NCBI GenBank assembly: GCA_027449965.1
Contig: DAIDKP010000023.1
Location: 62,001-126,000, forward strand
Direction of reading: 5' to 3'
DNA from: Acidobacteriaceae bacterium
Lineage (GTDB): Bacteria > Acidobacteriota > Terriglobia > Terriglobales > Acidobacteriaceae
Length of the DNA stretch: 64,000 nt
Below are positions 25,968 to 33,430 of this stretch, piece by piece. The translations under genes and the position numbers were made by a program. The notes beneath the pieces were generated by a model. The model did no database searches and had not been told where the DNA came from. It was given only the letters and a program-made list of their open reading frames with translations. Position 1 is the stretch's first letter. Every line of letters starts with the position of its first letter.

Positions 25968-26789
25968 GTGATCAAACTGCCGATGTATAGTACATTCGAG
26001 GCAGAAGTGAACCACGAGGCTGAGCTCGTATTAGTTGGTATGGCAGCAGAATGCTGCGTTTTTCTTCTGCTTTTAATGCGTCGCGGCTGGAAAGCAGTTC
26101 CTATTTTCACGCTATACACGTTGTGGACCATCGTCAGCGACGCATCGTTCGTGTTTACAAGAGTTTATTCAAGTGGATTGAAAAACTACCTCGTAGAGAT
26201 GGCTCTCGACTCTACATTGCAACTCCTCGTTCTGGCCGAACTTGTTCGATTAATAGTGCAACCAGTGCGTACGTCGCTGCCCAAAAAATATGCGCTTGTT
26301 GTTCCTTTACTCCTGATCATCCTGGGAGCTATTTGCTGGCCACTCGCGGGCTTCAGCGTTCCGCATGGCCTCAGTTCACAAGGGTACTTATTAGTAACTC
26401 TTCAACAGACGGTTGCATTACTTCGAGTGCTCATCTTCCTCACAATGGTTGCATTCAGCCAGTTTTTCTCAATTGGCTGGCGCGATCGTGTGCTGCAAAT
26501 CGCTTCCGGACTGGGCTTTTACTCGATCCTGTCGCTGATCGTTTCCGTTCTCCACACCCATCAGGCGGTCGGACCACAGTACCACTGGCTCGATCTCGTA
26601 ACCTCCTTCGGTTACCTTGGTACATTGGCCTATTGGGTCGTCTCTTTCGCACAAAAAGAGCCGGAAGCGCGAAAAATCAGCCCACAAATGGTGCGTTTTC
26701 TGGTATCAATAGGGGGAACGGTGCAAGCTGAAAGACTCGCGCTTGAAACCGCTGTGAAGAAGAAACCGGGCAATCAGAATCACTTTTAG
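25968..26789 (+). CDS. 7-TM membrane protein of unknown function
   Basis: The 273-residue protein shows seven evenly spaced hydrophobic segments, starting with AELVLVGMAAECCVFLLLLM and ending with GYLGTLAYWVVSFA, and a basic cytoplasmic tail of about 45 residues. No catalytic or known receptor motif is seen. The start may be GTG 25968 or ATG 25983; neither has a strong ribosome-binding site. Base composition is clearly more AT-rich than neighbouring genes, which suggests different history or recent acquisition. It is followed after 11 nt by a coupled gene, and preceded by the secreted repeat peptide, so a sensor or exporter role for that peptide is a reasonable guess. Confidence 0.8.
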   Translation: MIKLPMYSTFEAEVNHEAELVLVGMAAECCVFLLLLMRRGWKAVPIFTLYTLWTIVSDASFVFTRVYSSGLKNYLVEMALDSTLQLLVLAELVRLIVQPVRTSLPKKYALVVPLLLIILGAICWPLAGFSVPHGLSSQGYLLVTLQQTVALLRVLIFLTMVAFSQFFSIGWRDRVLQIASGLGFYSILSLIVSVLHTHQAVGPQYHWLDLVTSFGYLGTLAYWVVSFAQKEPEARKISPQMVRFLVSIGGTVQAERLALETAVKKKPGNQNHF

Positions 26790-26800
26790 GGGATTTGGTA

Positions 26801-27328
26801 ATGTTGCTACCGTTACTTCAGGTCATCTTCCTCGGTGCCTTGCTCCTTTATCTCGCCAAGTGGCGAGGCAGTATGCGCCGCCGCAATATCAAAAGCTGGG
26901 ATCAGCTTTTCGCTCAGCTCCGCACCGACTGGAGCGCCCACGCCGTCTGCGACCAGTTGCTGTGGAAAGAAGGCATGAGCGCGAACCACAATGACATCTG
27001 GGAAAAGGTCAACGGACCTTTCGGCCTTTGGGTCATGTTCAAAAACGCTCGCGTGCTGCTGGAGATGGCCGACTTCGCCGCCCGCAACGCCTCGCCGGAT
27101 AACCCTGTTGATCCGCTCCTGATCGAGTCCATCCGCACCGACGCCATGCAGATTCGCCTCTGCGTCCTCATGGCCATCATGCAATACGGCCTTCAGGCCG
27201 TCTCCGCTGGCGCTCGCATCAACGCTTGGCGTGCCGCCGAAACCTACGTCATGATGACAGCTCGCCTCACGCGCATCCTCCAGGAACATGCCGCACTTCA
27301 GCTCCCCAGCTTCGTTGCTGCCATGTAA
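26801..27328 (+). CDS. Membrane-anchored protein of unknown function
   Basis: ATG 26801 lies 11 nt after the previous stop, with AGGGGA overlapping that stop codon, so translation is probably coupled. The 175-residue product has one N-terminal membrane helix (LLPLLQVIFLGALLLYLAKW), a basic patch (RGSMRRRN) that puts the rest in the cytoplasm, and a helical soluble domain with no family I recognise. It closes the unit that contains the 7-TM gene; a strong terminator follows. Confidence 0.78.
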   Translation: MLLPLLQVIFLGALLLYLAKWRGSMRRRNIKSWDQLFAQLRTDWSAHAVCDQLLWKEGMSANHNDIWEKVNGPFGLWVMFKNARVLLEMADFAARNASPDNPVDPLLIESIRTDAMQIRLCVLMAIMQYGLQAVSAGARINAWRAAETYVMMTARLTRILQEHAALQLPSFVAAM

Positions 27329-27347
27329 GCCGTCCTCCTGCGAACAT

Positions 27348-27379
27348 AAAAAAGCCCCGGCCAGTGCCGGGGCTTTTTT
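27348..27379. terminator. Strong bidirectional terminator
   Basis: AAAAAAGCCCCGG at 27348-27360 pairs with CCGGGGCTTTTTT at 27367-27379 around a 6-nt loop. The A-run and T-run make it work in both directions, serving the 7-TM operon and the convergent aldo/keto reductase. Confidence 0.9.
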
Positions 27380-27396
27380 GTGCTCTCGCGGGGCCA

Positions 27397-28377
27397 CTAG
27401 GCCACCGGATTCTCTGCCAGAAACGTCTGAATCCGAGCATACTCCTCGTTCTCGAGTCGGAAGCTCAGCGCCGGAGCTATCCCCTTCACCTGCTCCGGGC
27501 TGCGTCCGCCCACAATCGCCGCGGTAATCGCGGGATTGTGCAGCGTCCACGCCACCGCCACCACACCCGGCTCCACGCCATGCGGCTTGCCAATCTCCCG
27601 CAACAGCTCCACCAGTCGCAGGTTGCGGCTCAGGCGCGGCTCGTTGAACTCGACCGCACGTCGCCGCCAGTCATCTGCCGGCATCTGCGCCACGCGTTCG
27701 GCGGTCATGCGCCCTGTCAGCAGGCCGCTCACCATCGGTGAGTAGTTGATGACGCCGATCCCCTGCTCCAGGCAGTAGGGCAGAATCGCCTCACCCACCG
27801 CCGGGCGCAGCATCGAGTACGGTGGTTGCAGGCTCGTCACCGGCGCAATCGCCTGCACGCGTTTCAACTGCTCCACGTTGAAGTTCGAGACGCCAATCCA
27901 GCGGATCTTGCCCGCCTTCTGTTGCCGCGCCAACTCCGACCAGCCTTCCTCCATCTCCGCCTCGGGATTGGGCCAGTGAATCTGGTAGAGGTCAATCGTC
28001 TCCACGCCCAGCCGTCGCAGCGACTCGTCCAGCTCCTCGGCCACGTTCTTCGCCTTCAGCGAGCGATAGATCTTCCGCTCCCCATCCCAGCGCATCGAGC
28101 ACTTGGTAAAGATCAGCGGTTTCTCGCTCAATCCCTTCACCGCTCGGCCTACAATCACCTCCGAGTGGCCCAGCCCATACACCGCCGCCGTGTCAATCCA
28201 GTTGATCCCCGTGTCCAGCGCCGCATGAATCGCGGCAATCGAAGCCTCATCGTCCTGCGGTCCCCAGGCAAACTCCCAGTTTCCGCCGCCAATCGCCCAG
28301 GCGCCAAAGCCAATCGAGGTCAACTCCAGATCCGAGTTGCCCAGCCGTTTCTTCGCAAAAGCATTCTTTGTGGTCAT
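27397..28377 (-). CDS. Aldo/keto reductase
   Basis: The 326-residue protein has the AKR catalytic tetrad Asp62 and Tyr67 (NWIDTAAVYGLGHSE), Lys92 (IFTKC) and His134 (LYQIHWPNP), and the NADPH-loop region VGGRSPEQVKG near the C-terminus. Such enzymes reduce aldehydes and ketones or oxidise sugars with NADP(H) in the cytoplasm. The natural substrate is not apparent. AAGGAG lies 11 nt before the ATG. A 75-nt gap separates it from the aminopeptidase gene upstream in the same direction. Confidence 0.92.
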   Translation of the reverse strand: MTTKNAFAKKRLGNSDLELTSIGFGAWAIGGGNWEFAWGPQDDEASIAAIHAALDTGINWIDTAAVYGLGHSEVIVGRAVKGLSEKPLIFTKCSMRWDGERKIYRSLKAKNVAEELDESLRRLGVETIDLYQIHWPNPEAEMEEGWSELARQQKAGKIRWIGVSNFNVEQLKRVQAIAPVTSLQPPYSMLRPAVGEAILPYCLEQGIGVINYSPMVSGLLTGRMTAERVAQMPADDWRRRAVEFNEPRLSRNLRLVELLREIGKPHGVEPGVVAVAWTLHNPAITAAIVGGRSPEQVKGIAPALSFRLENEEYARIQTFLAENPVA

Positions 28378-28452
28378 ACCAGTTCGATGCTCCTTGTCTC
28401 ATTTTGTTGCAGATTCCGCAGCAGATTCTCTCGGAAAATCCTTGCCCGCGCG

Positions 28453-29502
28453 CTACCCTTCAATCAGAAAGCGCCCTTCGCGCATCATCTGCTCTTCGCC
28501 CGCCTCGGACTCCACCCAGATATTGAATCCCAGCCCCACCACATCGATATGCGTGCCGCTCGTCCACGGCGCGCCCGTATGCTCGCCATAAGGATTGCCA
28601 AACGCAATGTGGATGCCCGGAAACTTCTCATCCTGCAGGATATTGCCAATCACCCGCTCCACGCCCACATTCGTTCCAATCGCAAACTCCCCCACGCGAT
28701 TCGAGTTCTCATCGGTGGCGATATACGCCCGAAAATCCGCTTCCAGCTCCCGGTTGGCGCTCGTGCAGCTCACCACACGGTTTTCGGCAATCTCGATCGT
28801 GAGCGGCGCATCTGCCAGCAGCCCATAGCGCGCACAAAGCCAGTCGCCCACCACTCCATCCACCACAAACCGCCCGTTTACCTCGCCCGGCGTCGTAAAG
28901 CATTCACCACCCGGCAGATTTCCCCACTTGTCCCGGCTGATGATCCCGCTCGTCTTCAGCCAGCGGTACTCCGGATTCAGCTCCGCCACAATCGCCGTCC
29001 CCGCCGCCGTCGTCGCGCGAATGCGTCGCGCTCGCGTCACCCGCTCCATCACACGCTGCGACAGCCGATCCACGCGCGCATAGTCGGCCCGCATCCCCTG
29101 GCACATAATCTCCGGCGTAATATTCACCATGTGCGCGTGGCGCATCCGCCGCCGATTCACCACATCGGTCATCTGCATCCGGCTCTTCAGCTCGTTGCGC
29201 TGCACCGTGACGGCAAAGATCGACACATCCGACGTCTCCATATCGGTCAGCACGGCCGCTGGCATCTCCACCAGCGGACGCGGTGCCATATCCTCCAGCA
29301 GAAACGCGTTCCAGCGGCAGCCCACACGGTCCAGCGCCTCAGCCAGGGAAGCCGCAATCGTCTCCGTCACGCGGTCATGGATCAGCGTCACTTTTTCGTC
29401 CGCTTCCACGCGCAGGCAGGTCTCAATCGCCTGTCGCGCACCCGGCGCAAAGGCCTCTGGAAACTCTGTCTGACGCAACCGCGCCGCCTGTTCGTTTGCC
29501 AT
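28453..29502 (-). CDS. M29-like aminopeptidase family protein
   Basis: The 349-residue protein resembles the leucyl aminopeptidase/aminopeptidase T family (COG2309, M29-like), two-metal enzymes that trim N-terminal residues. Metal-ligand candidates are Glu in GNLPGGECFTTP, Glu in RVGEFAIGTN, His in GIHIAFGNPYG and His in SGTHIDVVG. It lies in the same direction as the downstream aldo/keto reductase. The N-terminal half is more divergent than the C-terminal metal-binding half. Confidence 0.8.
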   Translation of the reverse strand: MANEQAARLRQTEFPEAFAPGARQAIETCLRVEADEKVTLIHDRVTETIAASLAEALDRVGCRWNAFLLEDMAPRPLVEMPAAVLTDMETSDVSIFAVTVQRNELKSRMQMTDVVNRRRMRHAHMVNITPEIMCQGMRADYARVDRLSQRVMERVTRARRIRATTAAGTAIVAELNPEYRWLKTSGIISRDKWGNLPGGECFTTPGEVNGRFVVDGVVGDWLCARYGLLADAPLTIEIAENRVVSCTSANRELEADFRAYIATDENSNRVGEFAIGTNVGVERVIGNILQDEKFPGIHIAFGNPYGEHTGAPWTSGTHIDVVGLGFNIWVESEAGEEQMMREGRFLIEG

Positions 29503-29678
29503 CCCTGTCTCTTTTCGTCTTTCCGCGCCTGCCCTGCGTCTCAGTCTTCTGATTTTACTTGCCTGTATACAAATTCTGAAGCCTGCGTCCGATTTCGAGC
29601 TACAATTCCAGTCATCTCCGAAACTGCTCTTTTTCGCGTCGCACGATCCAACGCCAACCGCTCCCGAGGAGACCTGCT

Positions 29679-30461
29679 TTGACCGAACCCATTCAACCGT
29701 TTTCGAACTCGCCGATTTCCGGCTCGCCCTGTGCCGACGAAGCTGTTCTGTCCCCGCTCGCCTGCACCACCGGCGTCTTTTACCGCCCCACGCGCGTCTT
29801 TGAGTCGCTCACGCGCCGACCCTCCTGGTGGATGCCGTTTCTCGTCACCATGGTCGTCATCGGCCTCTTTTACTTTGCCGTCACCGCCAAAGTCGGCTGG
29901 CATCAGGTCTATGAAAACAACCTGCGCCTCGCTCCCAAACAGGCCCAGCAGATGGAAAACCTCACGCCTGAACAGCGCGCCAGCTCCGAAAAAGTCGCCG
30001 TCGGCTTCACTCAGGGCATCTGGCTCGGCATGCCTCTGCTCACCCTGCTTTTCGCGGCCATCGAGGCCGCCATCCTCCTCGGCACCATCAACTTCGTCTT
30101 CGGCGGTCGCGCCACCTTCTGGCAGGTCTACGCCGTCACCTGGTACGCCGGCCTGCCCGGCCTGCTCAAGTTCCTGCTCGCCATCCTCGCTCTCTTCGTC
30201 GGCCTCGATCCAGAGAGCTTCCAGATCAACAATCCGGCAGGCACCAACCTTGGCTACTATCTCAGCCCCACCGACACACCCAAAGCCTTCTACACCCTCG
30301 CCTCACAAGTCGATCTCCTCATGCTCTGGACACTCGTCCTCATGGGCATCGGCCTCGCCGTCGTCGCCCGCACCAAACGCAGCGCCGGCCTCATGGCTGT
30401 CTTTGCCTGGTGGATCGTCATCGTGCTCCTCAGCGTCGGAGCCACCGCTGCGTTCTCCTGA
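29679..30461 (+). CDS. YIP1 family membrane protein (copy a)
   Basis: The 260-residue protein has a short soluble leader and about five membrane helices. The RPTRVFESLTRRPSWWMPFLVTM segment and a later GGRATFWQVYAVTWYAG are typical of the bacterial Yip1 domain. The start is TTG 29679 with GAGGAGA eight bases upstream. Function in bacteria is unknown. A paralogue follows after 65 nt, with the same TEP N-terminal start, pointing to tandem duplication. Confidence 0.82.
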   Translation: MTEPIQPFSNSPISGSPCADEAVLSPLACTTGVFYRPTRVFESLTRRPSWWMPFLVTMVVIGLFYFAVTAKVGWHQVYENNLRLAPKQAQQMENLTPEQRASSEKVAVGFTQGIWLGMPLLTLLFAAIEAAILLGTINFVFGGRATFWQVYAVTWYAGLPGLLKFLLAILALFVGLDPESFQINNPAGTNLGYYLSPTDTPKAFYTLASQVDLLMLWTLVLMGIGLAVVARTKRSAGLMAVFAWWIVIVLLSVGATAAFS

Positions 30462-30526
30462 TTCCGTGCCCATTCCGCAGCCATGCGACTCGCCCATGCA
30501 GAATCAACCAGCACAGGAGGCCAGCG

Positions 30527-31360
30527 GTGACCGAACCGGAAGACTTCGCCCAACCATCCACTCCAGCCACTCCACACGACGCTGCCACGCTCGCCCCGTC
30601 GGTCATCGCGGCCCCTGCTCTGCTGCCGCTCTCGCCGCTGGCCTGTGCCGTGGGAGTGTTCTATCGCCCCACGCGCGTCTTCCGGTCGCTGGCAGAGCAA
30701 CCCACCTGGTGGGTGCCGCTCCTGCTCATGCTTGCGCTCACTACGCTTTTCTACTTCGGCACATGGTCCCGGATCAATGTGTCTCAGCTCATGCAGAGCG
30801 CGCAGCAGCATCCCAATCCGCAGGTGTGGCAGTTCAACAGCATGCCACCCGCCCAGCGTGCGCAAGCGGAGAAGTTCCTCACGCGCGGCGTTCGTTACTC
30901 GTGGATTCTCGGACCGCTGCTCAGCCTGCTCTATCTCGGAATCGAGTCCGTATTCCTGTTTTCTCTCTGCCGCCTCGCCTTTCGCGCAGAAGTGAGTCTC
31001 CGGCAAGTGAATGCCGTCGTCTGGCACTCCAGCCTGCCGAGACTGCTCCCGTTTCTGCCGCTGGCTCTCAAGCCGTTCCTCGGCCACACATTCGCCGCGC
31101 TCCAGTTCAAGAACATGAGCTATGCCGATCTCGCGTACTACTTCAACCCGGCCACCACGCCCCGGTTTCTCTACGCCGTCGCCAGCGTCATCGACTTTTT
31201 CACGCTCTGGACGTTTCTCCTGCTCGCCGTCGGTCTCGTCGTCGTCGCCCGCACCAAACGCATCCACAGCGCAGTCGCCGCGCTCATCTGGTGGCTTGGC
31301 CGCTGGATCGCGTTGATCGTCCTATTCCTGCTGGCGAGCCTGGCTGTGATGGCGATCTGA
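30527..31360 (+). CDS. YIP1 family membrane protein (copy b)
   Basis: The 277-residue paralogue shares the layout of copy a: a TEP-start leader, LACAVGVFYRPTRVFRSLAEQPTWWVPLLLM, and five membrane helices ending in LVVVARTKR. GTG 30527 has AGGAGG at 30515-30520, six bases upstream, and mirrors the start of copy a, so the open frame further upstream is not used. It probably forms an operon with copy a, closed by the terminator at 31422. Confidence 0.82.
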   Translation: MTEPEDFAQPSTPATPHDAATLAPSVIAAPALLPLSPLACAVGVFYRPTRVFRSLAEQPTWWVPLLLMLALTTLFYFGTWSRINVSQLMQSAQQHPNPQVWQFNSMPPAQRAQAEKFLTRGVRYSWILGPLLSLLYLGIESVFLFSLCRLAFRAEVSLRQVNAVVWHSSLPRLLPFLPLALKPFLGHTFAALQFKNMSYADLAYYFNPATTPRFLYAVASVIDFFTLWTFLLLAVGLVVVARTKRIHSAVAALIWWLGRWIALIVLFLLASLAVMAI

Positions 31361-31368
31361 GCCGGGCC

Positions 31369-31416
31369 ATCGACCAGGTTATCGACCAGTTGATCGACCG
31401 CGCTATCGACACAAAA
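31369..31416. repeat. 12-nt tandem repeat, four units beginning ATCGAC
   Basis: Units are ATCGACCAGGTT, ATCGACCAGTTG, ATCGACCGCGCT and ATCGACACAAAA. They lie directly after the stop of YIP1 copy b and before its terminator. Confidence 0.7.
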
Positions 31417-31421
31417 ACGCG

Positions 31422-31457
31422 CGGGCCGGAAGCGAATTCCCGGCCCGTCTGTTTTTT
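31422..31457. terminator. Terminator between YIP1 and fabF (convergent)
   Basis: CGGGCCGG at 31422-31429 pairs with CCGGCCCG at 31440-31447; TTTTTT follows shortly on the plus strand, and an A-run before the stem gives a T-run on the minus strand. It probably ends both convergent transcripts. Confidence 0.75.
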
Positions 31458-31474
31458 CCGTCAGTTCGCAATCG

Positions 31475-32722
31475 CTATTCCGTCCAGCGGCGCATCACCA
31501 GCGAAGCGTTGATGCCGCCAAAGCCAAATGAATTCGACAGCGCCACGTCGATCTTCGCGTCGATGGCCTTGTTCGCCACGTAATCCAGCACGCAATCCTC
31601 GCCCGGCGTGCCCAGGTTAATCGTCGGCGGCAGCTTCTGCTTCAGCAGCGCCATCGCCGTGATCCCGGCTTCCAGTCCGCCAGCCGCACCCAGCAGGTGC
31701 CCGGTCATCGACTTCGTGCTGCTCACCTTCAGCCGATGGCTCGTCGCATGATCGCCAAAGACCAGCTCAATCGCGCGCGACTCATTGCCATCGCCAGCCG
31801 GCGTCGAGGTCGCATGGGCATTCACATAGCCCACCTCGTGCGGAGCAATGCCGGCATCCTTCAGCGCCGCTCGCATACTGCGCTGCGCGCCCGCGCCTTC
31901 AGGAGCGATTCCGGTCATGTGATAGGCATCCGCGCTCATCCCATAGCCGAGAATCTCACCCAGAATCTTCGCTCCGCGTGCCCGCGCAAACTCCAGCTCT
32001 TCCAGAATCAGAATTCCCGCGCCCTCGCCCAGCACAAAACCGTCGCGATCCTTGTCAAACGGCCTGCTTGCCGTCTTCGGATCGTCGTTCCGTGTGGACA
32101 GCGCGCGCATCGCGGCAAATCCGCCCAGCGACAGCGGCGTCACTGCGGCCTCGGAGCCTCCGGCGATCATCACATCGGCTTCGCCGTGCTGGATCATGTG
32201 GAACGAGTCGCCAATCGAGTTGGCTGACGTGGCGCATGCCGTCGCCGTCGCCGAGATCGGGCCTTTGGCGTTGTATCGGATGCTCACATGACCGGCCGCC
32301 ATGTTCACAATCGCCGCCGGAATGAAGAACGGCGAGATCTTGCGCGGCCCGTTCGCCAGCAGCGTCGCATGTTCCCGCTCAATCACCTCAAAGCCGCCGA
32401 TCCCCGAGCCAATGAAGACGCCCACGCGTTCTTCGATCTCCGGTGTCACCACCAGACCCGACTGCTTCATCGCCTCTTCGGTCGCCGCAATCGCTAGATG
32501 GATAAACCGACCCATCTTCCGCGATTCCTTCTTGTCCACAAAGGCCAGCGGGTCAAAGTTCTTCACCTCGGCGGCAAATGTCACCGGAAACTCGCTTGCG
32601 TCAAAGGAGGCAATCGTCTCCACGCCGCTCGTTCCAGCCACAAGCTGCTCCCACACCGCGTCCGTCGTATTCCCGACGCCGCTGATCAGTCCCACTCCGG
32701 TGATGACGACCCGTCGCTTCAC
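31475..32722 (-). CDS. fabF: 3-oxoacyl-ACP synthase II
   Basis: FabF condenses acyl-ACP with malonyl-ACP in fatty-acid elongation. The Cys-His-His triad is visible: Cys163 in TATACATSANSIG, His303 in NAHATSTPAGD and His342 in STKSMTGHLLGAAGGLEA. Length (415) is standard. The GTG start lies three bases after the acpP stop, so acpP-fabF is an operon. A convergent terminator closes it. Confidence 0.96.
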   Translation of the reverse strand: MKRRVVITGVGLISGVGNTTDAVWEQLVAGTSGVETIASFDASEFPVTFAAEVKNFDPLAFVDKKESRKMGRFIHLAIAATEEAMKQSGLVVTPEIEERVGVFIGSGIGGFEVIEREHATLLANGPRKISPFFIPAAIVNMAAGHVSIRYNAKGPISATATACATSANSIGDSFHMIQHGEADVMIAGGSEAAVTPLSLGGFAAMRALSTRNDDPKTASRPFDKDRDGFVLGEGAGILILEELEFARARGAKILGEILGYGMSADAYHMTGIAPEGAGAQRSMRAALKDAGIAPHEVGYVNAHATSTPAGDGNESRAIELVFGDHATSHRLKVSSTKSMTGHLLGAAGGLEAGITAMALLKQKLPPTINLGTPGEDCVLDYVANKAIDAKIDVALSNSFGFGGINASLVMRRWTE

Positions 32723-32725
32723 GCG

Positions 32726-32968
32726 CTACTTGCCTGCCTTTGCGTTCTTGTCAATGTACTCGACCGCGTCCTTCACGGTCTTGATCTTCTCAGCGTCCTC
32801 ATCCGGAATCTCCAGATCAAACGCCTCTTCAAACTGCATCACCAGCTCTACCACGTCCAGCGAATCCGCGCCCAGATCTTCCTGAAAGCTTGCGCCCGGC
32901 GTCACTTCCGCTTCGTCCACCTGAAGCTGTTCCACAATAATCTGCTTCACTTTCTCTTCCACTGCCAT
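32726..32968 (-). CDS. acpP: Acyl carrier protein
   Basis: The 80-residue acidic protein has the phosphopantetheine site at Ser36 in [12 protein letters not shown] and the usual four-helix layout. It carries growing acyl chains for fatty-acid synthesis. AAGGAG precedes its ATG, and fabF follows immediately. A perfect 11-bp inverted repeat (33153-33181) lies about 185 nt upstream. Confidence 0.96.
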   Translation of the reverse strand: MAVEEKVKQIIVEQLQVDEAEVTPGASFQEDLGADSLDVVELVMQFEEAFDLEIPDEDAEKIKTVKDAVEYIDKNAKAGK

Positions 32969-33152
32969 TTGGCGTCTCCTTGTATTTCAGCCTGTGTATT
33001 GAAACCGAATATCCTGTTCTGCCGCTTCCAAACTTCGTGCGCGTCCTCGCCGACGTTTGCCCTCTGCCGCGAAACTTGTCCCGCATCCGGCATCGACTCG
33101 AATCGCAGCCTACCATATTTGCGCTGCTTCGCGCGGTGCTCGGGCAAAGGGA

Positions 33153-33181
33153 GTGTGTCAAAAAACCAGCTTTTGACACAC
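33153..33181. repeat. Perfect 11-bp inverted repeat upstream of acpP
   Basis: GTGTGTCAAAA at 33153-33163 and TTTTGACACAC at 33171-33181 flank a 7-nt spacer. It contains TTGACA-like boxes on both strands and may be an operator or a promoter element for acpP. Confidence 0.65.
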
Positions 33182-33313
33182 AGAACCACCTTCGAGTCTA
33201 TCGGTCCTCACCGCGCTCTGTAAAGAGACCGCACGTGCCTTGTTCCCGCCATTTTCCGGCTGCTTCACGCCGCCCCTGCCTGCCTTCCGCTTGGCTTAGA
33301 ATGGGGGCTTGGA

Positions 33314-33365
33314 TTCGGTCCCTGAATTTGGTCCCTGAATTCGGCCCCTGAATTTAGTCTTCGGA
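33314..33365. repeat. 13-nt tandem repeat array, 3-4 units
   Basis: Units TTCGGTCCCTGAA, TTTGGTCCCTGAA and TTCGGCCCCTGAA, then a decayed TTTAGTCTTCGGA, share period and consensus with the array at 1335-1412. It sits in the leader region of rmuC. Confidence 0.75.
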
Positions 33366-33430
33366 TCGGACCCGCCGCAAGGTCCATCCAAAGCGTCCGT
33401 TCATCGGGTGCATTCGCGCCGGAGGCATGC

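Larger units (their letters stand above)
32969..33430. other. Divergent intergenic region between acpP and rmuC
   Basis: This 462-nt stretch separates the starts of acpP and rmuC and must hold both promoters. It contains a perfect inverted repeat at 33153-33181 and a 13-nt tandem repeat array at 33314-33365. I see no credible small gene. Confidence 0.6.

Noticed and set aside
25604-26131. Minus-strand frame of 175 codons across the repeat peptide
   Set aside because: It would overlap the well-supported 7-TM gene in antisense and has no recognisable start region or motif. The plus-strand peptide has a strong ribosome-binding site and signal peptide. A minus terminator lies after its end, so I keep slight doubt.
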